A stretch of 64,000 nucleotides of DNA from Hofstenia miamia (GCA_004352715.1 SCFE01000006.1:1348614-1412613); one strand, 5' to 3'; shown: positions 44,891-58,387, counted from the first letter of the stretch. The notes: a model not told the origin generated them from the letters alone. Translations and numbers: made by a program.

Positions 44891-47800
44891 ACTATGAGTG
44901 TAAAGTCTGTAGATTTGCTTTTTTTGTGTTGTATAGTCATTAATAAATGTTGTAATTTTGTGACTTTAAGATTTGTTATTCCTACTAACTTAATTACGAA
45001 ATTATACACGCTCTATATCTCTAAAAAAGCGGTGGAATTTTGCACTTGTATAGCAAGTCCTATGGCATATTCTGGACTAATGCAAGCATTGGTCATATTT
45101 CCGTTATGCGGGAGTTATTCATTTTCTTAGAATGGATAGAACACAGAAAGCAAGATATTTTATTTCAACTTTTACAGGGGATATGAAGTAAAATAAGAAA
45201 AAGCAGCATCGCTACTGCCTGCTAAAAGCCGTGATGCCAATCATGGCCAACGTAAATCAGGGCCGCGCACATTTCAACAATTCGAAAAGCGAGGCGAAAA
45301 TATATTTTACTTTTTAGGACACGTTTCTGTACAAAACTTTAGAACATGATACAGATGCATTCATTCATTGATTGTCTAAAATTGCTAAGGAGTACAGTCC
45401 CACATGATCTTGTACATATTTAGTAAATATAATTAACATGCTCGTCATCAACTACGTACGACCGGTTTAAGACTGCTTGTATAGTTAGAGCAGAATTCAC
45501 TTTCAAATTTTCATTTTCATTAATAAATTTTATCTTTGTGTTGCTAAAACCTTGAAAAGAATCAGTAAAATCATTTACTATACCATTAGAAAGATATTTC
45601 CCAAGCCACCATAATATAAGTCATTCATATAGTAGCAAACTACCATAATATAAGTCATTCATATAGTAGCAAACTACTTTACCGTCTTCAGCGGAATTCA
45701 GTAAATTTTTTGAACAAGATCTACATGAAGCAACATTAGCATTGTTCCAAACTCTATAATTTATACACTAATATGCATACAAGCCTTTTTTCACTGTATG
45801 TTATGTCAATCAGTTCAACCTTATTAAAAGAGTTTAAGGAATTTCATCAACATTATGGTGAAATAGACAGCATCCAATGTTTGTGTTGCAATGCATCACA
45901 ATCTAGAAATTTGCCATTCTTTAGTGCTGTTTTGTATTATTTTCTATTTTATGCGTTTTTTAAAGCGTGACATTCAGACGTGCTTTTTTCAAAAATAACA
46001 TTATTCAATGCACAAAGCTGTTTTGATTTTTGAGGATATGAATAACATTTTTCAACAGACATATTTCATTTGGATATTGTGGCAAGATGACTCTGGATGG
46101 AGAATTTAAGCTGAGATGCTTACAATTTTCTAAAAATTTTTGATATGAGAATTGTCAAACGCTAAAGCCTTGACTACAAAAAGCGTTTTTAATCAATATA
46201 GTATAGAAAAAATCTTAGTAAAATGGTTTCAACTTTGCTATGAACCAGTGGTAGACAAGACACTACAAAGTATTCATTTCTAAAAATATTATTTGTCACA
46301 AACATGCGCAAATAAAGAAATAAAAACTGTTTTTATTTTCGAAAAGTAAATATAATGCCATTTTATTTAATTGGGTTTTAAAAATTGAATCGGTCAAATT
46401 TAAACCGTTATTGTCCACACACTGTAGAAGGTCGAGTTGATTTTCATTTCAATGCTGATTCACTAGCTCTGAAGTTTGTAACCCATAACAATAAGATTGT
46501 GTTTCGAGCAGATACGACATCATGTCTACCAAATTGGGGAAGTGCAAACGGAACACTATTTGTGGGGGCGAAGGGCTCCTAATTTTCAAATTCTCACGAA
46601 ATTTGGAATGATATCTGTGGTTGCATATGCAAATATGATCAATTCATTGCAAAATTAAAAATATGAAGTACAATTACACATAAATAAATAATCTAAATAT
46701 AATGTTTCAACTTTGTATTATTTTTGATGCCTTAACACTGTGAACACATATGTGAATTCTTAGTCTCTTGTACATAGACTAGAATATACATGTACTATAA
46801 TTCAATCAGAAATCAAGAAACTTTTTGTTATATTTATGTTTTCATTTTAACTTACTGTTTTGGTAAAGAAGTTAATGATATTTCAAAAATAAACATGACG
46901 CTACAAATACAAAACAGAATAATTTTTTTCCAAAAATATCATTGCAAAAGATTTACAATGTCAACGGGATATTTAGTACAAATAAATTATAATAATCTGC
47001 AGCTCTATTCTTTTAATAGATATAATCTGCATGTAGATTATCACCATATAACCCATTTCGAATGAAATTATTATCGAAATAATCTAGTTTTGGCTTTTTG
47101 AGAAATATGTTATTGACGATAAAATATTGAATAATCCTGCATGTACTGTTTTAACATTTGCAGAAAAAATGGACATCGTATTTTGCTCTCAAAAACGGAA
47201 ATATTTTCTGATTTTTTGAAACTTGAACGTATTTATGAGCAATTCAATTTTTTTATAACTGGATTAGACTGTATAATATTTGATAAGGAAACTTTATAAG
47301 GCCTATCCCCCTGTAAAAACCGTATATATGATGCAAGCAGTATTATGAAACTATCTATTTGTAAAAAGGTTCATCATGCTTTGACAGACAATCTGATTAA
47401 TAAGATATAACCTAATCAAAGTTAAAAGTCACTACTACATCAAAGACATTAAATAACATTTCCTTTTTATGACACATTTAGTTTGTTTTAACATAGTTTT
47501 AGTTATCCATCACCGCCTGGCTGATCTAAAATATGTCAGCGGCGGCGGCTCAGTAGGCTGGCGCCCAGCTCTACCTCTTCCTTCCCTTTGAAACTATTGC
47601 AATGTCCACGGCCATGATTTACGTGAACAATACTGCAAAAAAATTTGATATTTGATTATTTGCATTGTTCTTTTAAATCTTAATTTTACATCTTTTTTCA
47701 ATAGCTTGAATGAGCAGTGGGTTCGCAAACAAAAAGTAAACTGTCCTGATCTATTTTTGAGTTGTTTATCTTGTCCGTATTTTAACCTGTATTAATCTGA

Positions 47801-48350
47801 ATTTTAGTACATCACAAAAGCTTAAATACATCAAATATGATCCTTAAATATAAAACAGAGTCAATTGTTCTACAACCAGTTCCTTAAACCGCATTTTATT
47901 TGAATGTTTTCGTCAGACAACGAAGAAAGTGTTAGTAGGGTGACGAGTATAACAACGTTATGTAAAATGTTTTATTGTGAACTAAGAGATTAGTAGTGTG
48001 CTATGAACCATACATGCCAGGCCACGACAACTTATGACGACTGTTTACTAGTTTTGTGGTTAGCTTGACCTGTAAACGATTATCTGATTAACTCACATCC
48101 TCTTCCCAAGCTCCTTAAAAATCAGTTTGCTTCCGTTCTCTTCTTGAGCAGGTTATCCGTTCTTCAGCAACCTTGTTTGACGGTTTTTAACCAAAGGAGG
48201 ATGGTACGTCGTAGGAAATTGCTATTTTCATTCTGCTTCAACTGATAGTCACTAAAGTAATCAAAGTATATCTACCTTTTGTGCAGCAAATTATGGGGAA
48301 GCAGTTTCAGATGCTGTTGATTTCTTCTTATCAACATTCCTGTATCTAGT
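44891..48350. other. Noncoding DNA, no gene seen
   Basis: A 34-bp tandem duplication (45608-45641 and 45642-45675, starting ACCATAATATAAGTCATTCA) is the clearest structure. Near 47540, GCGGCGGCTCAGTAGGCTGG resembles a tRNA-type A box but has no B box partner. Part of 47930-48350 may belong to the neighbouring Gypsy element. Confidence 0.45.
45608..45675 (+). repeat. Two-copy 34-bp tandem repeat
   Basis: Two identical 34-bp units directly adjoin. Confidence 0.9.
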
Positions 48351-48563
48351 TTAACTAACGAAATATGGTCTTGGCGTATTCGCAAACCAGATGATTGTGC
48401 CTGTTCGCCGATTTCCATTTAGAATTAGAGCATGATCACCAATCTTTAGTGGGGGAAGATGAGCTGATTGTTTGTCGTATTGCTTCTTTTGTCTTCTTGC
48501 GACTTTGGTGTTTTCACGTACCATTTTGTTGTGTTGCCTAATCCTCGGCCTTAGATTCTTCAC
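48351..48563 (-). pseudogene. Gypsy integrase C-terminal region
   Basis: The frame holds a lysine/arginine-rich helix region (VARRQKKQYDKQSAHLPPLK) followed by IGDHALI, the usual region after the integrase core that leads into the C-terminal beta-barrel. It ends in random sequence. Confidence 0.65.
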
Positions 48564-48580
48564 GAGTAGGGGTGTTTTGT

Positions 48581-49243
48581 TCAGAACTCACGGCTGTTTA
48601 GTATTTGTGACGGGGTGACTCTTAGTTCCAGGACAGGAAGGGTGTTTTGAAGAAGTAATGTGTAATCAGGGTCATCACCTCTGTTAAGGATTTTCTTTAT
48701 GATGTGGACAGCTTTTTCAGCAAGTCCATTTGATCTTGGACTAAAAGTGATTAATCTTATAGAATAGTCAATGCAGAAATCTTCCATTTTGCGAGATTTT
48801 GCTGGATTATTATCAGCTATTATTGTAGCAGGTATTCCAAAACTTGCAAATATAATTTTCAACTCATTTGTGATTGCTAAGGAGCTATTTTCCCTTAGTT
48901 TTTTATATATGATAAATCTGGAGTAATATCTTAGTATGGTGTTCAACGCCAGCATAAGTCTCTGAATCCTAGGAGGTGTTAAGTGGATAGTCCACTTGTG
49001 AGGATTCTCCAGCGGTTTGTGATCGGTATGAACGGTTAAGCACACACCATAGAGGTATTCATGGAATTTCTGACATCCACATACAATGGTCAGAAGTTGC
49101 TTTTCTATTTGGAAACATTGTTGATGACATTGTGTAAGCGATCTTGTCGCCGTATGCGCAGGGTCTTCCTTCTTGCATGAGACAAGCTCCAAGTCCATAT
49201 TGAGAAGAATCCACTTGGAGAACTGTTGAGCAATCTTTATCAA
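48581..49243 (-). pseudogene. Gypsy RNase H end fused by deletion to integrase core
   Basis: The first part has FHEYLYGVCLTVHTDHKPLE, the C-terminal RNase H motif with its histidine and aspartate. After about residue 125 the frame changes directly to integrase core sequence: FGIPATIIADNNP carries the second catalytic aspartate and SNGLAEKAVHIIKKIL the catalytic glutamate. The linker, the zinc-binding part and the first aspartate are missing, which shows a deletion that kept the frame. Confidence 0.8.
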
Positions 49244-49406
49244 AATGCTTCAATACAGGAGGAGATATTAAAGTAGATTTTATTTTTTCAAAAACTAGTG
49301 TGTGCTCATCTTGCCAATTCCTAGAAAGCGTTGCAGCTATTTTTTGATTGTGGTAAAGGAAGGTTTCGAATGTCTCTGGTTCTTTCTTCATCTCCTTGGA
49401 ATCCAT
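49059..49406 (-). pseudogene. Gypsy reverse transcriptase tail and RNase H start
   Basis: The frame runs from the connection domain (EKIKSTLISPPVLKHFDKDC) into VLQVDSSQYGLGACLMQEG, the RNase H motif with its first catalytic aspartate. Its end overlaps the next frame around 49150, where a frameshift separates the two halves of RNase H. Confidence 0.75.
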
Positions 49407-49519
49407 TTTTGAATATTAAAAAACCCATGTATTTTACTTTTTCTTTTTATATTGAAATTTCTTTAAGTTGAATTTTATTTTGTTGATTTTGGCCCTTTCA
49501 AGAACAAAACTTGGATTTG

Positions 49520-49902
49520 ACTTGATTCATTATCAGTCGCGACACAAATATCATCATGAATGACAATTACATTTGTAGGTTTTCAGATACCTCATCCATC
49601 ATTTGTTGTGTCTTGTCGGAAGTTAATGCAAGATCATTGGATATCCTTTTCCACTGGTATCTTCCAAGCGGAGTGTTAAAGTTGCAGAGAGGGGATGACT
49701 CCTTACTGTGTTTAATATGCCGGAATGTGTCTGAAAGATCGATGACGCTGAAAACACACTTACCATTGAAAAATGCTCGCATAGTTGCATTTGATAGAGG
49801 GTTATGGGATTCGCGGATAACTACGGCATTCAATTCCTTTGCGTCCAGAGTCAATCTTAAGGCTCCATTTCTTTTTCGGCTATTACAAGGCTCCCAACCC
49901 AT
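49520..49902 (-). pseudogene. Gypsy reverse transcriptase palm region
   Basis: The frame 49902-49567 holds RLTLDAKELNAVV, VFSVIDLSDTF with the first catalytic aspartate, and FNTPLGRYQWKRI. The double-aspartate motif follows in another frame as VIHDDIC (about 49545), so a frameshift near 49567 breaks the enzyme. Confidence 0.8.
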
Positions 49903-50320
49903 TGAGCTGCATTATTTGAAGGTTTAATCAATTACATCGTTTTTTTACCAATAGATCAAGTTTATTCTTCAGTTTATGTAAAAATTACAGTGGAAGCCTT
50001 CTTGGGGCATGATTTACCGGCTCTACATGTTCTCTAATTTTGATTCTGTATTCCTAGCTATACTCACCTAATCCTGTAAAAACATCCTTGAACTTTTAGG
50101 GTGAGCATTTTTAATCCGGATGGGTCTAAAGTTTTAAGTTTGATCCCCCCGGACCCCGTTCCAAAATATATTTTTGATACGGTGTTTATTAGCGTCTAAT
50201 CTATAAAATTGACTTGTAACAGAATATAGGCTAAACAAGTTGGGAGACCAATCATTGGAGTGAGGTTTTCTGTAGAAACCACGAATCGCATAAGGTAGGT
50301 AATGTTTTTCTTTCCCATCG

Positions 50321-50560
50321 TTACTGGGATGAAAAATGAATATTTAACAGGGACCTACTTCCACCATATGCTGTCAATCGGCAACTTGTTGGTTTGATTA
50401 GACTTCTTGCTAAGTGCAATTTCTTAAAACCATTGTATAATGGCACATTAGATTGTGCTCCATACTCAACTTTCATGTGTATTTTTGAACATTTATTGTT
50501 GAGGAAAACCACCACTCCGAATATACACTTTTTGCAGTAATGCAATAATGTTTTTCGCAA
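50321..50560 (-). pseudogene. Possible Gypsy protease end / RT lead-in
   Basis: Near its end the frame has IKPTSCRLTAYGGS, which resembles the stretch after the protease active site in Gypsy polyproteins. The active-site triad itself is not visible. Position upstream of the RT on the same strand supports the call. Confidence 0.4.
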
Positions 50561-50579
50561 GTCGTGTTAAATATATGAA

Positions 50580-50624
50580 TATATATATATATATATTTAT
50601 TTATTTATATATATATATATATAT
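50580..50624. repeat. Interrupted (TA)n microsatellite
   Basis: Two TA runs separated by TTTATTTATTTA. Confidence 0.95.
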
Positions 50625-52236
50625 TTGAAGGCCACCAGACGAGAGGGTCCATTGTCGCTTGTTGGGGGCAAAGACAATCAACACAACGTTATTTTTATCA
50701 CAACTGGCCTGGCAACCGCCGTGTGAAGCATGTGTAATAATGTTGTCCTATTTTTATCCTGTTTAACGTGTTGAATAATATTGCCCTGATTTATTATTTT
50801 TTCGTGTTTAACCTGTTTTATCCTGTCCTGAAACACAACACTAGTTTGAATACAAGAATTAAAATTAGTAGTATATATTTGATTTAGAACATATTCACTC
50901 AAAATGCTCACTTTGAAGTGTAACACGACAGCTACTGTAAACCAGCGATTGTCAATATTGTATTTAAATAAAAATGTAGCAATTTTTAAAAATATATATA
51001 TATATATATTGTATTTTAAATTTTGAAAAAAAAATATACGTATAGTATTGAAAAGTATTGTACCTTGAAAAATATGCATTTTTCGGTGTCTAGTGTACAA
51101 CAACACTATCGACAGTCTAGGGGAGTCCCAAAATCATAAAATGCGGTAAACCTCTACAGCTTGGGTATAGAAAATTTTAAGGATTTTCTTGAATTTTCTA
51201 AATAATTTAAAATACAAATTTATTAATATATACAGATTTATTCTTTAACCAATCCTCTGGAATCGAATCATAAAAAACTATAAAGCTCCATGAACAAGTC
51301 ATGAAGACACTTTAGAATCCTAACTTTTTGCTAAAAATCGTTTGAGTACTAATTGTAAAGGTAATAGTATTGCCTGTTTTCATATGTCATGGTTCTGATA
51401 ATGGTGGCAAACTCTAGTCGTTCTTGGATGCTATGAAGGAATGAAATCATACTTTTGAATTTATTTTTCGAAACCTCCTACATAATGTTTTATACAAATG
51501 AGTATGCAAACGACTATGGCCTTAAGGATCTATAAAAAAAATTCTCTACCCTCTATACAAAAATTTCCCCCAATGTACACTTTGCAGTGGAATGCTAAAT
51601 TTAATGATTATACCTACCAATAACTTTGTTTTAAATCCTTACCTCATTATATTAATCGTATCTAGTTATTTGAGCATTATTTTGCCGGATCTAACCACTG
51701 AAATGAAAAACAGTCCAGTCCACATCCTATCCATAATTGCAAAGAAGAACCTTCATGCTAAATTTTCTCATTAATTCCTTTCTATCTGATATACATGTAT
51801 CAATTTCGTAATATCAAATATTTTATCGTAAAATGCAAAAATGCTAGGCCTACTTCTTTTTCAAAAAGGTCGTATTATTGTTGAATATCCGTCTACAACA
51901 ACTTTTGCAAAGGTGTTTTTTGCAAGTGAATATTCCAATATTTTCATTCATTTTGGAGCATCAGTAGATAAAATGTAGGTTTAGATATTACATGATTAGC
52001 ATTACCATTGAAAAATGCTCTACTATTAGGCTTTGCATTTGTCTTCAAAAAGGTTTCAATTTTGTTGACAATCTTTGTTGATTATCAAGGCCTACTATAT
52101 AGAAGGCTGTGAAGTCAGTCATTCTAGAATACATTCTTAGACAAGGCTATTTGTTTATATAATTTAACTATAAAATATTGTGTAGCACACTACATTTTTT
52201 AAGATGGAAGAGTCAATTTATTTAGTCAGAATGTCT
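50625..52236. other. Noncoding DNA, no gene seen
   Basis: A short TA run at about 50993-51010; otherwise nothing. The 142-codon minus-strand frame at 50678-51106 shows no domain and contains low-complexity IYIYI. Confidence 0.5.
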
Positions 52237-52433
52237 GGGGTACAAAAAGTACCCCAAACTGTCTCTACGTAGTATACAACAATATTTCAGGTCGTTGTGC
52301 TCAAATTATGTTGAAACTTTAAAATATAGTATTTCTATGATTTTCATGACAAGTCAATCAATATCAATAAGTTTCATATAAATCTTTCCAAACTGTTGAA
52401 GAATTAAAAGCTCTGGGGTACGAAAAGTACCCC
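52237..52433. repeat. Pair of GGGGTAC hairpins, 178 bp apart
   Basis: GGGGTAC-AAAAA-GTACCCC at 52237-52255 and GGGGTAC-GAAAA-GTACCCC at 52415-52433. Both are followed by CAAACTGTC-type sequence (AAACTGTCTC versus AAACCGTCGC) and preceded by TCT, so the pair is a direct repeat of a palindrome. Confidence 0.85.
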
Positions 52434-53608
52434 AAACCGTCGCTAACTGTTAATCAAGTTGTGAAATAATAATGGCTAAAACTAATATCACATTAATATT
52501 TTGTTGGTTCATTTAATTTTTTTCTTAATTTTCGAATATTCATTAAAGTTACTTTATTAATCTCTTTAAACCACTACATAATGCATTGAGGATTTTTTTA
52601 GAGATAATAGTGTTGATTTGTAGATATTTGTTGCTGCTATGTTCTTGTATTTAGTTAGACCGTTTACTACAAATTCAACTAAGCAATCAATTCATTGCAA
52701 TTAATACTCAAACAATTAAATTTTTCCTATCCTTTGATACCCACTATCCGAAATCTACTTAGATTGCTTAAAGATTAATCGTACGGATCTTATATATTTT
52801 CAAAATCGATTTAATTAATTTTTGTTTTAAGTATTTTTTATTATTCTTTGCATAATTGAAATTCCTTTGTCATTTACAACAAACAGCTTGATAATAAATA
52901 AGTCTTAAGAAAACTAAAATTTAGCTGCAGCTGTAAAACTTTAGTAAGAAATCAAATTGATGTTGATTGCTCTTAAAATTCTGTTGATATAGAGTGATTT
53001 TTTCTAAAAATGCTATTAATTTGATTTGAGTATAAATATACAGAGTTTATCAGAATAGGCGTCGAACTATTGTTAAGGATTATCTATGAATTTATCTGTG
53101 AATTATGTAGTGTTCATATAAAGCTTTTTTGATCTCGTATCATCTATTTTTCACTATTCATATAACATAGCCAACAGAAAAACTCTTCAACAGTAAATAA
53201 ATTTAACAAATGAATAGTATCAATTCTGCTTGTCACAGTTATAAATGGAATATGAACTAGTTAGATGCCATACAGCGAATGACATTCTTGATATGCCGTT
53301 CACTATCAATAAGCATTGAGGAAAACTGATGGAATCTGGTACATGATGTGCTAACACAATGGCTATGTAGATATTGTTGTTACATTTTAATCTATAAAAT
53401 TATTCCGATAAAATATTTGACATATAAATGAATATAATAATAATAATGATAATAATAACTTTTATTTTAGGCTTACAATACAGTAAACTACATTACAAAT
53501 TTCAAGCAACTAGACTTAAAAAAATTATAGTTATAAAAAGGGAAATAACTATCAGATGAGAATAGTTTTGGTGGATAATATTTTAGTAATTATATATATG
53601 ATAAATTT

Positions 53609-53645
<37 letters not shown>

Positions 53646-55068
53646 ATGCATATTATGTAGCCTTTCGCAACATTCTTATCCAAATATAGAAATAATTATG
53701 TAAACATAGCAGTCTTTAAAGTTTAAATAAAGGTATTTCTATATTAGTTTGATTGTTCACTTAGCGTTACAAGAAAAAGCCTTAAACGTGCAAATTTCGG
53801 AAAGTGTAATCTGCTTAAACATCGTGCAAAATTCAGTTTGTCTCCATAACTTTAAAGGATGCTAGATGTCTTTTAATGGTTACGAAGAAATCATTCTGCT
53901 TTTGCAATCCAACCCCCGCTGAACTTCGGCGTTGAGAGAGATGTCGATTTTGAGCAGTTGATCGCTTAGAAAAATATGAAAGTATATGGAAGACTGAAGA
54001 AAAGAGAGTAGGATAATAGGACATTTCTTTGTTATCATCAATAAATTTTTTGGATAATGATAACTACAAGTGCTCATGTTGGATGTAACTTTTTCAGGCT
54101 AAAAATAAAATCATTACATAGGAAATTTTTTTTAAGCAAAAATGTATCTACAATATTGGCAAATAAGTAGGATAAGCCAGCACTACGCTCATTCTTACTG
54201 TTGAACTAACAAAATCATATTAAAAATAACTTTATCAATAAAAATAAACATTTAGACACAAAAAAAGTTTGAACAAAATAATCCTGTAATGATAATCTTA
54301 TTATGTCTTTCAATAATTCTGTAATAACACTATTAAGCACTATTTCAAACAATAACCATTCAGCCAGAGATGAATATGGGATAAACATTTGGTACCCAAT
54401 AGTAATTTATTTTTTGAAATTTCGGCACCAAGTCCTCCCTTGGCAATTCTTTATTCAACTCAATTATAATATAAACTTATAGTGTTAATGTAATCGTAAT
54501 TACTTAGCCCCACACAATGTAGCTTTTAGTACAAATTTCAATATCTCTGAAATATTTCGCTACTTACGCCTTTCGAAAAAAAATTATCCATATGAAAAAT
54601 ACGAAACATATAATATAATTAATGGTTAATAACTGCATTAATGTTTGCTTCAAAATATTGGGAAAAATAGCTTGTCAGAACTATATTGAAGAAATTAGCG
54701 TAGTGTGGTTGACAAGATTAACATCGTAGTTTGACTTGTAGCCTCCAGACACTAAGATTGGCAAACGTTCTAATAGTTTGTGGTGATAGTACTCATAATA
54801 GTTCATTATCTTTCCATCCCAAGGAGAGAATCCAAAGATTGCTTTAAATTTTTTCCATTATTTGTTTTCGATATATCATTCGCGTTTTTGAAGATGGGCT
54901 CATAATCAAATCTGAGGCAAGATGATAGAAGTGAAAAGAATTGCCTAAGGCATTTAATATGTGTACAACCTTTTCAAAAATTCCAAAAAAATTTTCGGCC
55001 CCATCCATGGTGGGGCCTCATTAAATACTAAATATGTGCACCCCTAACAAATGTTTCGTGCCTACGGC
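52434..55068. other. Noncoding DNA with microsatellites
   Basis: TAA-type repeats at 53426-53456 followed by CTTTTATTTTAGGC look like the reversed tail of a minus-strand LINE or SINE. A TA run is at 53610-53644. No gene found. Confidence 0.5.
53610..53644. repeat. (TA)n microsatellite
   Basis: TA run with one AAATA interruption. Confidence 0.9.
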
Positions 55069-56091
55069 ACATATATATATATATATATATANNNNNNNNN
55101 NNNNNNNNNNNNNNNNNNNNNNNNNNNNNNNNNNNNNNNNNNNNNNNNNNNNNNNNNNNNNNNNNNNNNNNNNNNNNNNNNNNNNNNNNNNNNNNNNNNN
55201 NNNNNNNNNNNNNNNNNNNNNNNNNNNNNNNNNNNNNNNNNNNNNNNNNNNNNNNNNNNNNNNNNNNNNNNNNNNNNNNNNNNNNNNNNNNNNNNNNNNN
55301 NNNNNNNNNNNNNNNNNNNNNNNNNNNNNNNNNNNNNNNNNNNNNNNNNNNNNNNNNNNNNNNNNNNNNNNNNNNNNNNNNNNNNNNNNNNNNNNNNNNN
55401 NNNNNNNNNNNNNNNNNNNNNNNNNNNNNNNNNNNNNNNNNNNNNNNNNNNNNNNNNNNNNNNNNNNNNNNNNNNNNNNNNNNNNNNNNNNNNNNNNNNN
55501 NNNNNNNNNNNNNNNNNNNNNNNNNNNNNNNNNNNNNNNNNNNNNNNNNNNNNNNNNNNNNNNNNNNNNNNNNNNNNNNNNNNNNNNNNNNNNNNNNNNN
55601 NNNNNNNNNNNNNNNNNNNNNNNNNNNNNNNNNNNNNNNNNNNNNNNNNNNNNNNNNNNNNNNNNNNNNNNNNNNNNNNNNNNNNNNNNNNNNNNNNNNN
55701 NNNNNNNNNNNNNNNNNNNNNNNNNNNNNNNNNNNNNNNNNNNNNNNNNNNNNNNNNNNNNNNNNNNNNNNNNNNNNNNNNNNNNNNNNNNNNNNNNNNN
55801 NNNNNNNNNNNNNNNNNNNNNNNNNNNNNNNNNNNNNNNNNNNNNNNNNNNNNNNNNNNNNNNNNNNNNNNNNNNNNNNNNNNNNNNNNNNNNNNNNNNN
55901 NNNNNNNNNNNNNNNNNNNNNNNNNNNNNNNNNNNNNNNNNNNNNNNNNNNNNNNNNNNNNNNNNNNNNNNNNNNNNNNNNNNNNNNNNNNNNNNNNNNN
56001 NNNNNNNNNNNNNNNNNNNNNNNNNNNNNNNNNNNNNNNNNNNNNNNNNNNNNNNNNNNNNNNNNNNNNNNNNNNNNNNNNNNNNNNNNNN
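55069..56091. other. (TA)n tract followed by a 1000-base assembly gap
   Basis: TA run 55069-55091, then N at 55092-56091. The exact 1000 bases mark an estimated gap. Confidence 0.9.
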
Positions 56092-56196
56092 ACCTTATAC
56101 ATATAATTCCGGGAATGAAAAAATTCTGGATTGAAAAATTAGTCTGGGAGTAAGAACCCCAATACTTATATTGGTTTTAGACAAAGTGTTGTGATT

Positions 56197-56199
<3 letters not shown>

Positions 56200-56243
<44 letters not shown>
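56200..56243. repeat. (TA)n microsatellite
   Basis: About 22 TA units. Confidence 0.95.
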
Positions 56244-56245
<2 letters not shown>

Positions 56246-56942
56246 TGTTTATGTGTATATATTTCAATGTAATTTAAGTAACTATTTTTTTATTTTTACT
56301 TTATGAAAAATGTTGATGTAAATCTAAATGAATTCTGTAAAAAAAACTTGCGACAGAAAGCAGCACAATTACCGGTAATAGAAATATTTCTAGGATTTTT
56401 ATCGTTTCTCTTGCATTGGGCTCAGGCCTGATTTGTATTCAGGGTAATGTCTTTCTTATTCACTTTATTTTAACAATTAGTTATAATAACAGAATTCATA
56501 TTCATTAAATATCCCCACGTTGGTGTAGTAATAAATGCTACATTAATACTACTTTATAGACAATAACTAGATATATTTGTGTGGGTACACAGCAGAGCTC
56601 TTCCACACGGATAAGGATTCAGGCCAATTGGTTTGAATGGTTTAGTCGGGCTTTGGGTTGGGCCCAAGTACGCATCCGATGAGAACTCCGATCCAAGTCA
56701 ATGTGAATGGGAATATTTGCATGTATCAAGCAGGTGATAGTGTTGATCCTCTGTTCAATGACGCAATTTCATGATTTCTATTACATATATTCATAAATTT
56801 AAAAAAAAATATCAACTATATTCTATACACTAGCAATTGCAGCAGTTGCCTTGTGAATTGTACAATTGTTAAGCATGTGTACCAGACATCTCAATTTAGA
56901 ATAAAAATGCAACATATCAAAATGCGAATACGAATATTTAGT

Positions 56943-58351
56943 CTATGGTTTCTTCTTTTTTTTCTTTTTACCCTTACGACCCTTTCCTTTTTTTCCTTTT
57001 TTCTTTTTCTTACTTGCGTATGCATTAGAAGTTATGCTATCAGCATCTTCAAGAACTCGCCAAATTGATTGAATTTCTCTAACTTTTCTAGTATAAAACA
57101 GGAATTCTTTAGATATCCACTTTTGTCGCTTATGTTTACGTTCTAGATATTCCTTCTTTGTAGGTTCGAAATATACTAGCAGCTCATCATAAACTTTTTT
57201 CTCTCTTTCACAGGTTTCTGTAAGCTCATCGTGTTTTTCATTAGCATCTGTCATAAATTTATCAAATTGTCCAATGGCTTCTTCTAACTCAACTTCTGCT
57301 TGATATACGCCCTGGCGAAGTTTCCAAATGACACTAGCATGGTTTGATTCTAGCTGTTTGAGTTGATGCTTACTTGAGGAAATTTTGTTGTTATACGATA
57401 CTTTAGATTTTTGGAAATTGTCTCTGATCGCAGTTTCACTCTGTTCTCGTCTGCTTCGAATCTGATTTTCTTTGTCATCCATTTGCATTTTAAGTGTCTC
57501 CATCTTCTTTGATTGAGTATTAATTAATTCATCTCGGTTTTTAATACCGCTTTGTTCCAGTTCTTTTATAAACACAACGTTGTCAATAAGTCTTTCAATC
57601 CGGATCTCATCAGTGAAAATTCGTTCACTTAAACCTGTTATATGATCTGCGATTTGTTTTTCTTCAGCGCGAGTGAATAACAATTTCTTACGAATAGCCT
57701 CTTTCATATCCAAGAATAATTCAATAACTTTTGTTGCAACGGGGTTAAGTTCAAGCTTCGCTTCGTCCAAGGCATTGAGACTTTCTTTATTACTTGTAAC
57801 CAATCGGTGAAATACTCTAAATCAATTTTAATTATAAGTTCGCAGAAGTAATCATTATAAGAATTGCTGTGCAAAAATTATATGATAAATTTTCAATCAC
57901 CAAATTTGTGCATTAAGACACTAAGACTGAATAAACTAAAATTGTCCCTGCCCCCATTCGTTTAATGATATTTAAATATTGATCCGGCATTAATTTCCTT
58001 AAGGGACCCAGTTGAAATGTCGCCATTAAATCATAATCAACCTCTAACTGTAATCTTAACCCTTCACTCAATACTTTAAAAAATTCCAAAAAATTTACTA
58101 ACATGATGAAATGAAATGCAATTTCAATGGTTGTGAAGAAGGTTTAGGATTAAGGTTAGAGCTTAATAACTATTTTATGACGTCATTCCAACTATGTCAA
58201 CTAAGTATAATAACGCCGATATATAATATATGATTTAGTGTCCTCAAACATTTTTTCACAAATAATTGTTAAATGGCCTGCAAGAATGTTAAAGCAATAT
58301 ACGGTAACAACAGTACATTAATATCAGTACAAAAATTTACATCTTGCATTC

Positions 58352-58387
<36 letters not shown>

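Larger units (their letters stand above)
48351..50560 (-). mobile_element. Ty3/Gypsy LTR retrotransposon, internally deleted and broken
   Basis: On the minus strand the pieces occur in the Ty3/Gypsy order: protease-like, reverse transcriptase, RNase H, integrase. Each piece lies in a different frame or has stops. Between RNase H and the integrase core, the HHCC zinc-binding domain and the first catalytic aspartate of the integrase are missing, so there is an internal deletion. No LTRs, primer-binding site or polypurine tract could be assigned. No envelope-like frame is present. It is a dead genomic copy. Confidence 0.85.

Noticed and set aside
46385-46582. 65-codon frame considered as a further F-spondin exon
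   Set aside because: It lacks the WxxW and cysteine pattern of a TSP1 repeat, and there is no good acceptor in phase.
48185-48215. AAAGGAGGATGG considered as a polypurine tract of the Gypsy element
   Set aside because: It lies on the opposite strand to the coding parts, and no LTR could be recognised beside it.
50678-51106. 142-codon minus-strand frame
   Set aside because: It includes a TA run translated as IYIYI and has no domain. Not supported as a gene or as part of the Gypsy element.
55034-56134. Frames of about 350 codons at the second large gap
   Set aside because: They consist of Ns and a TA run; there is no coding evidence.
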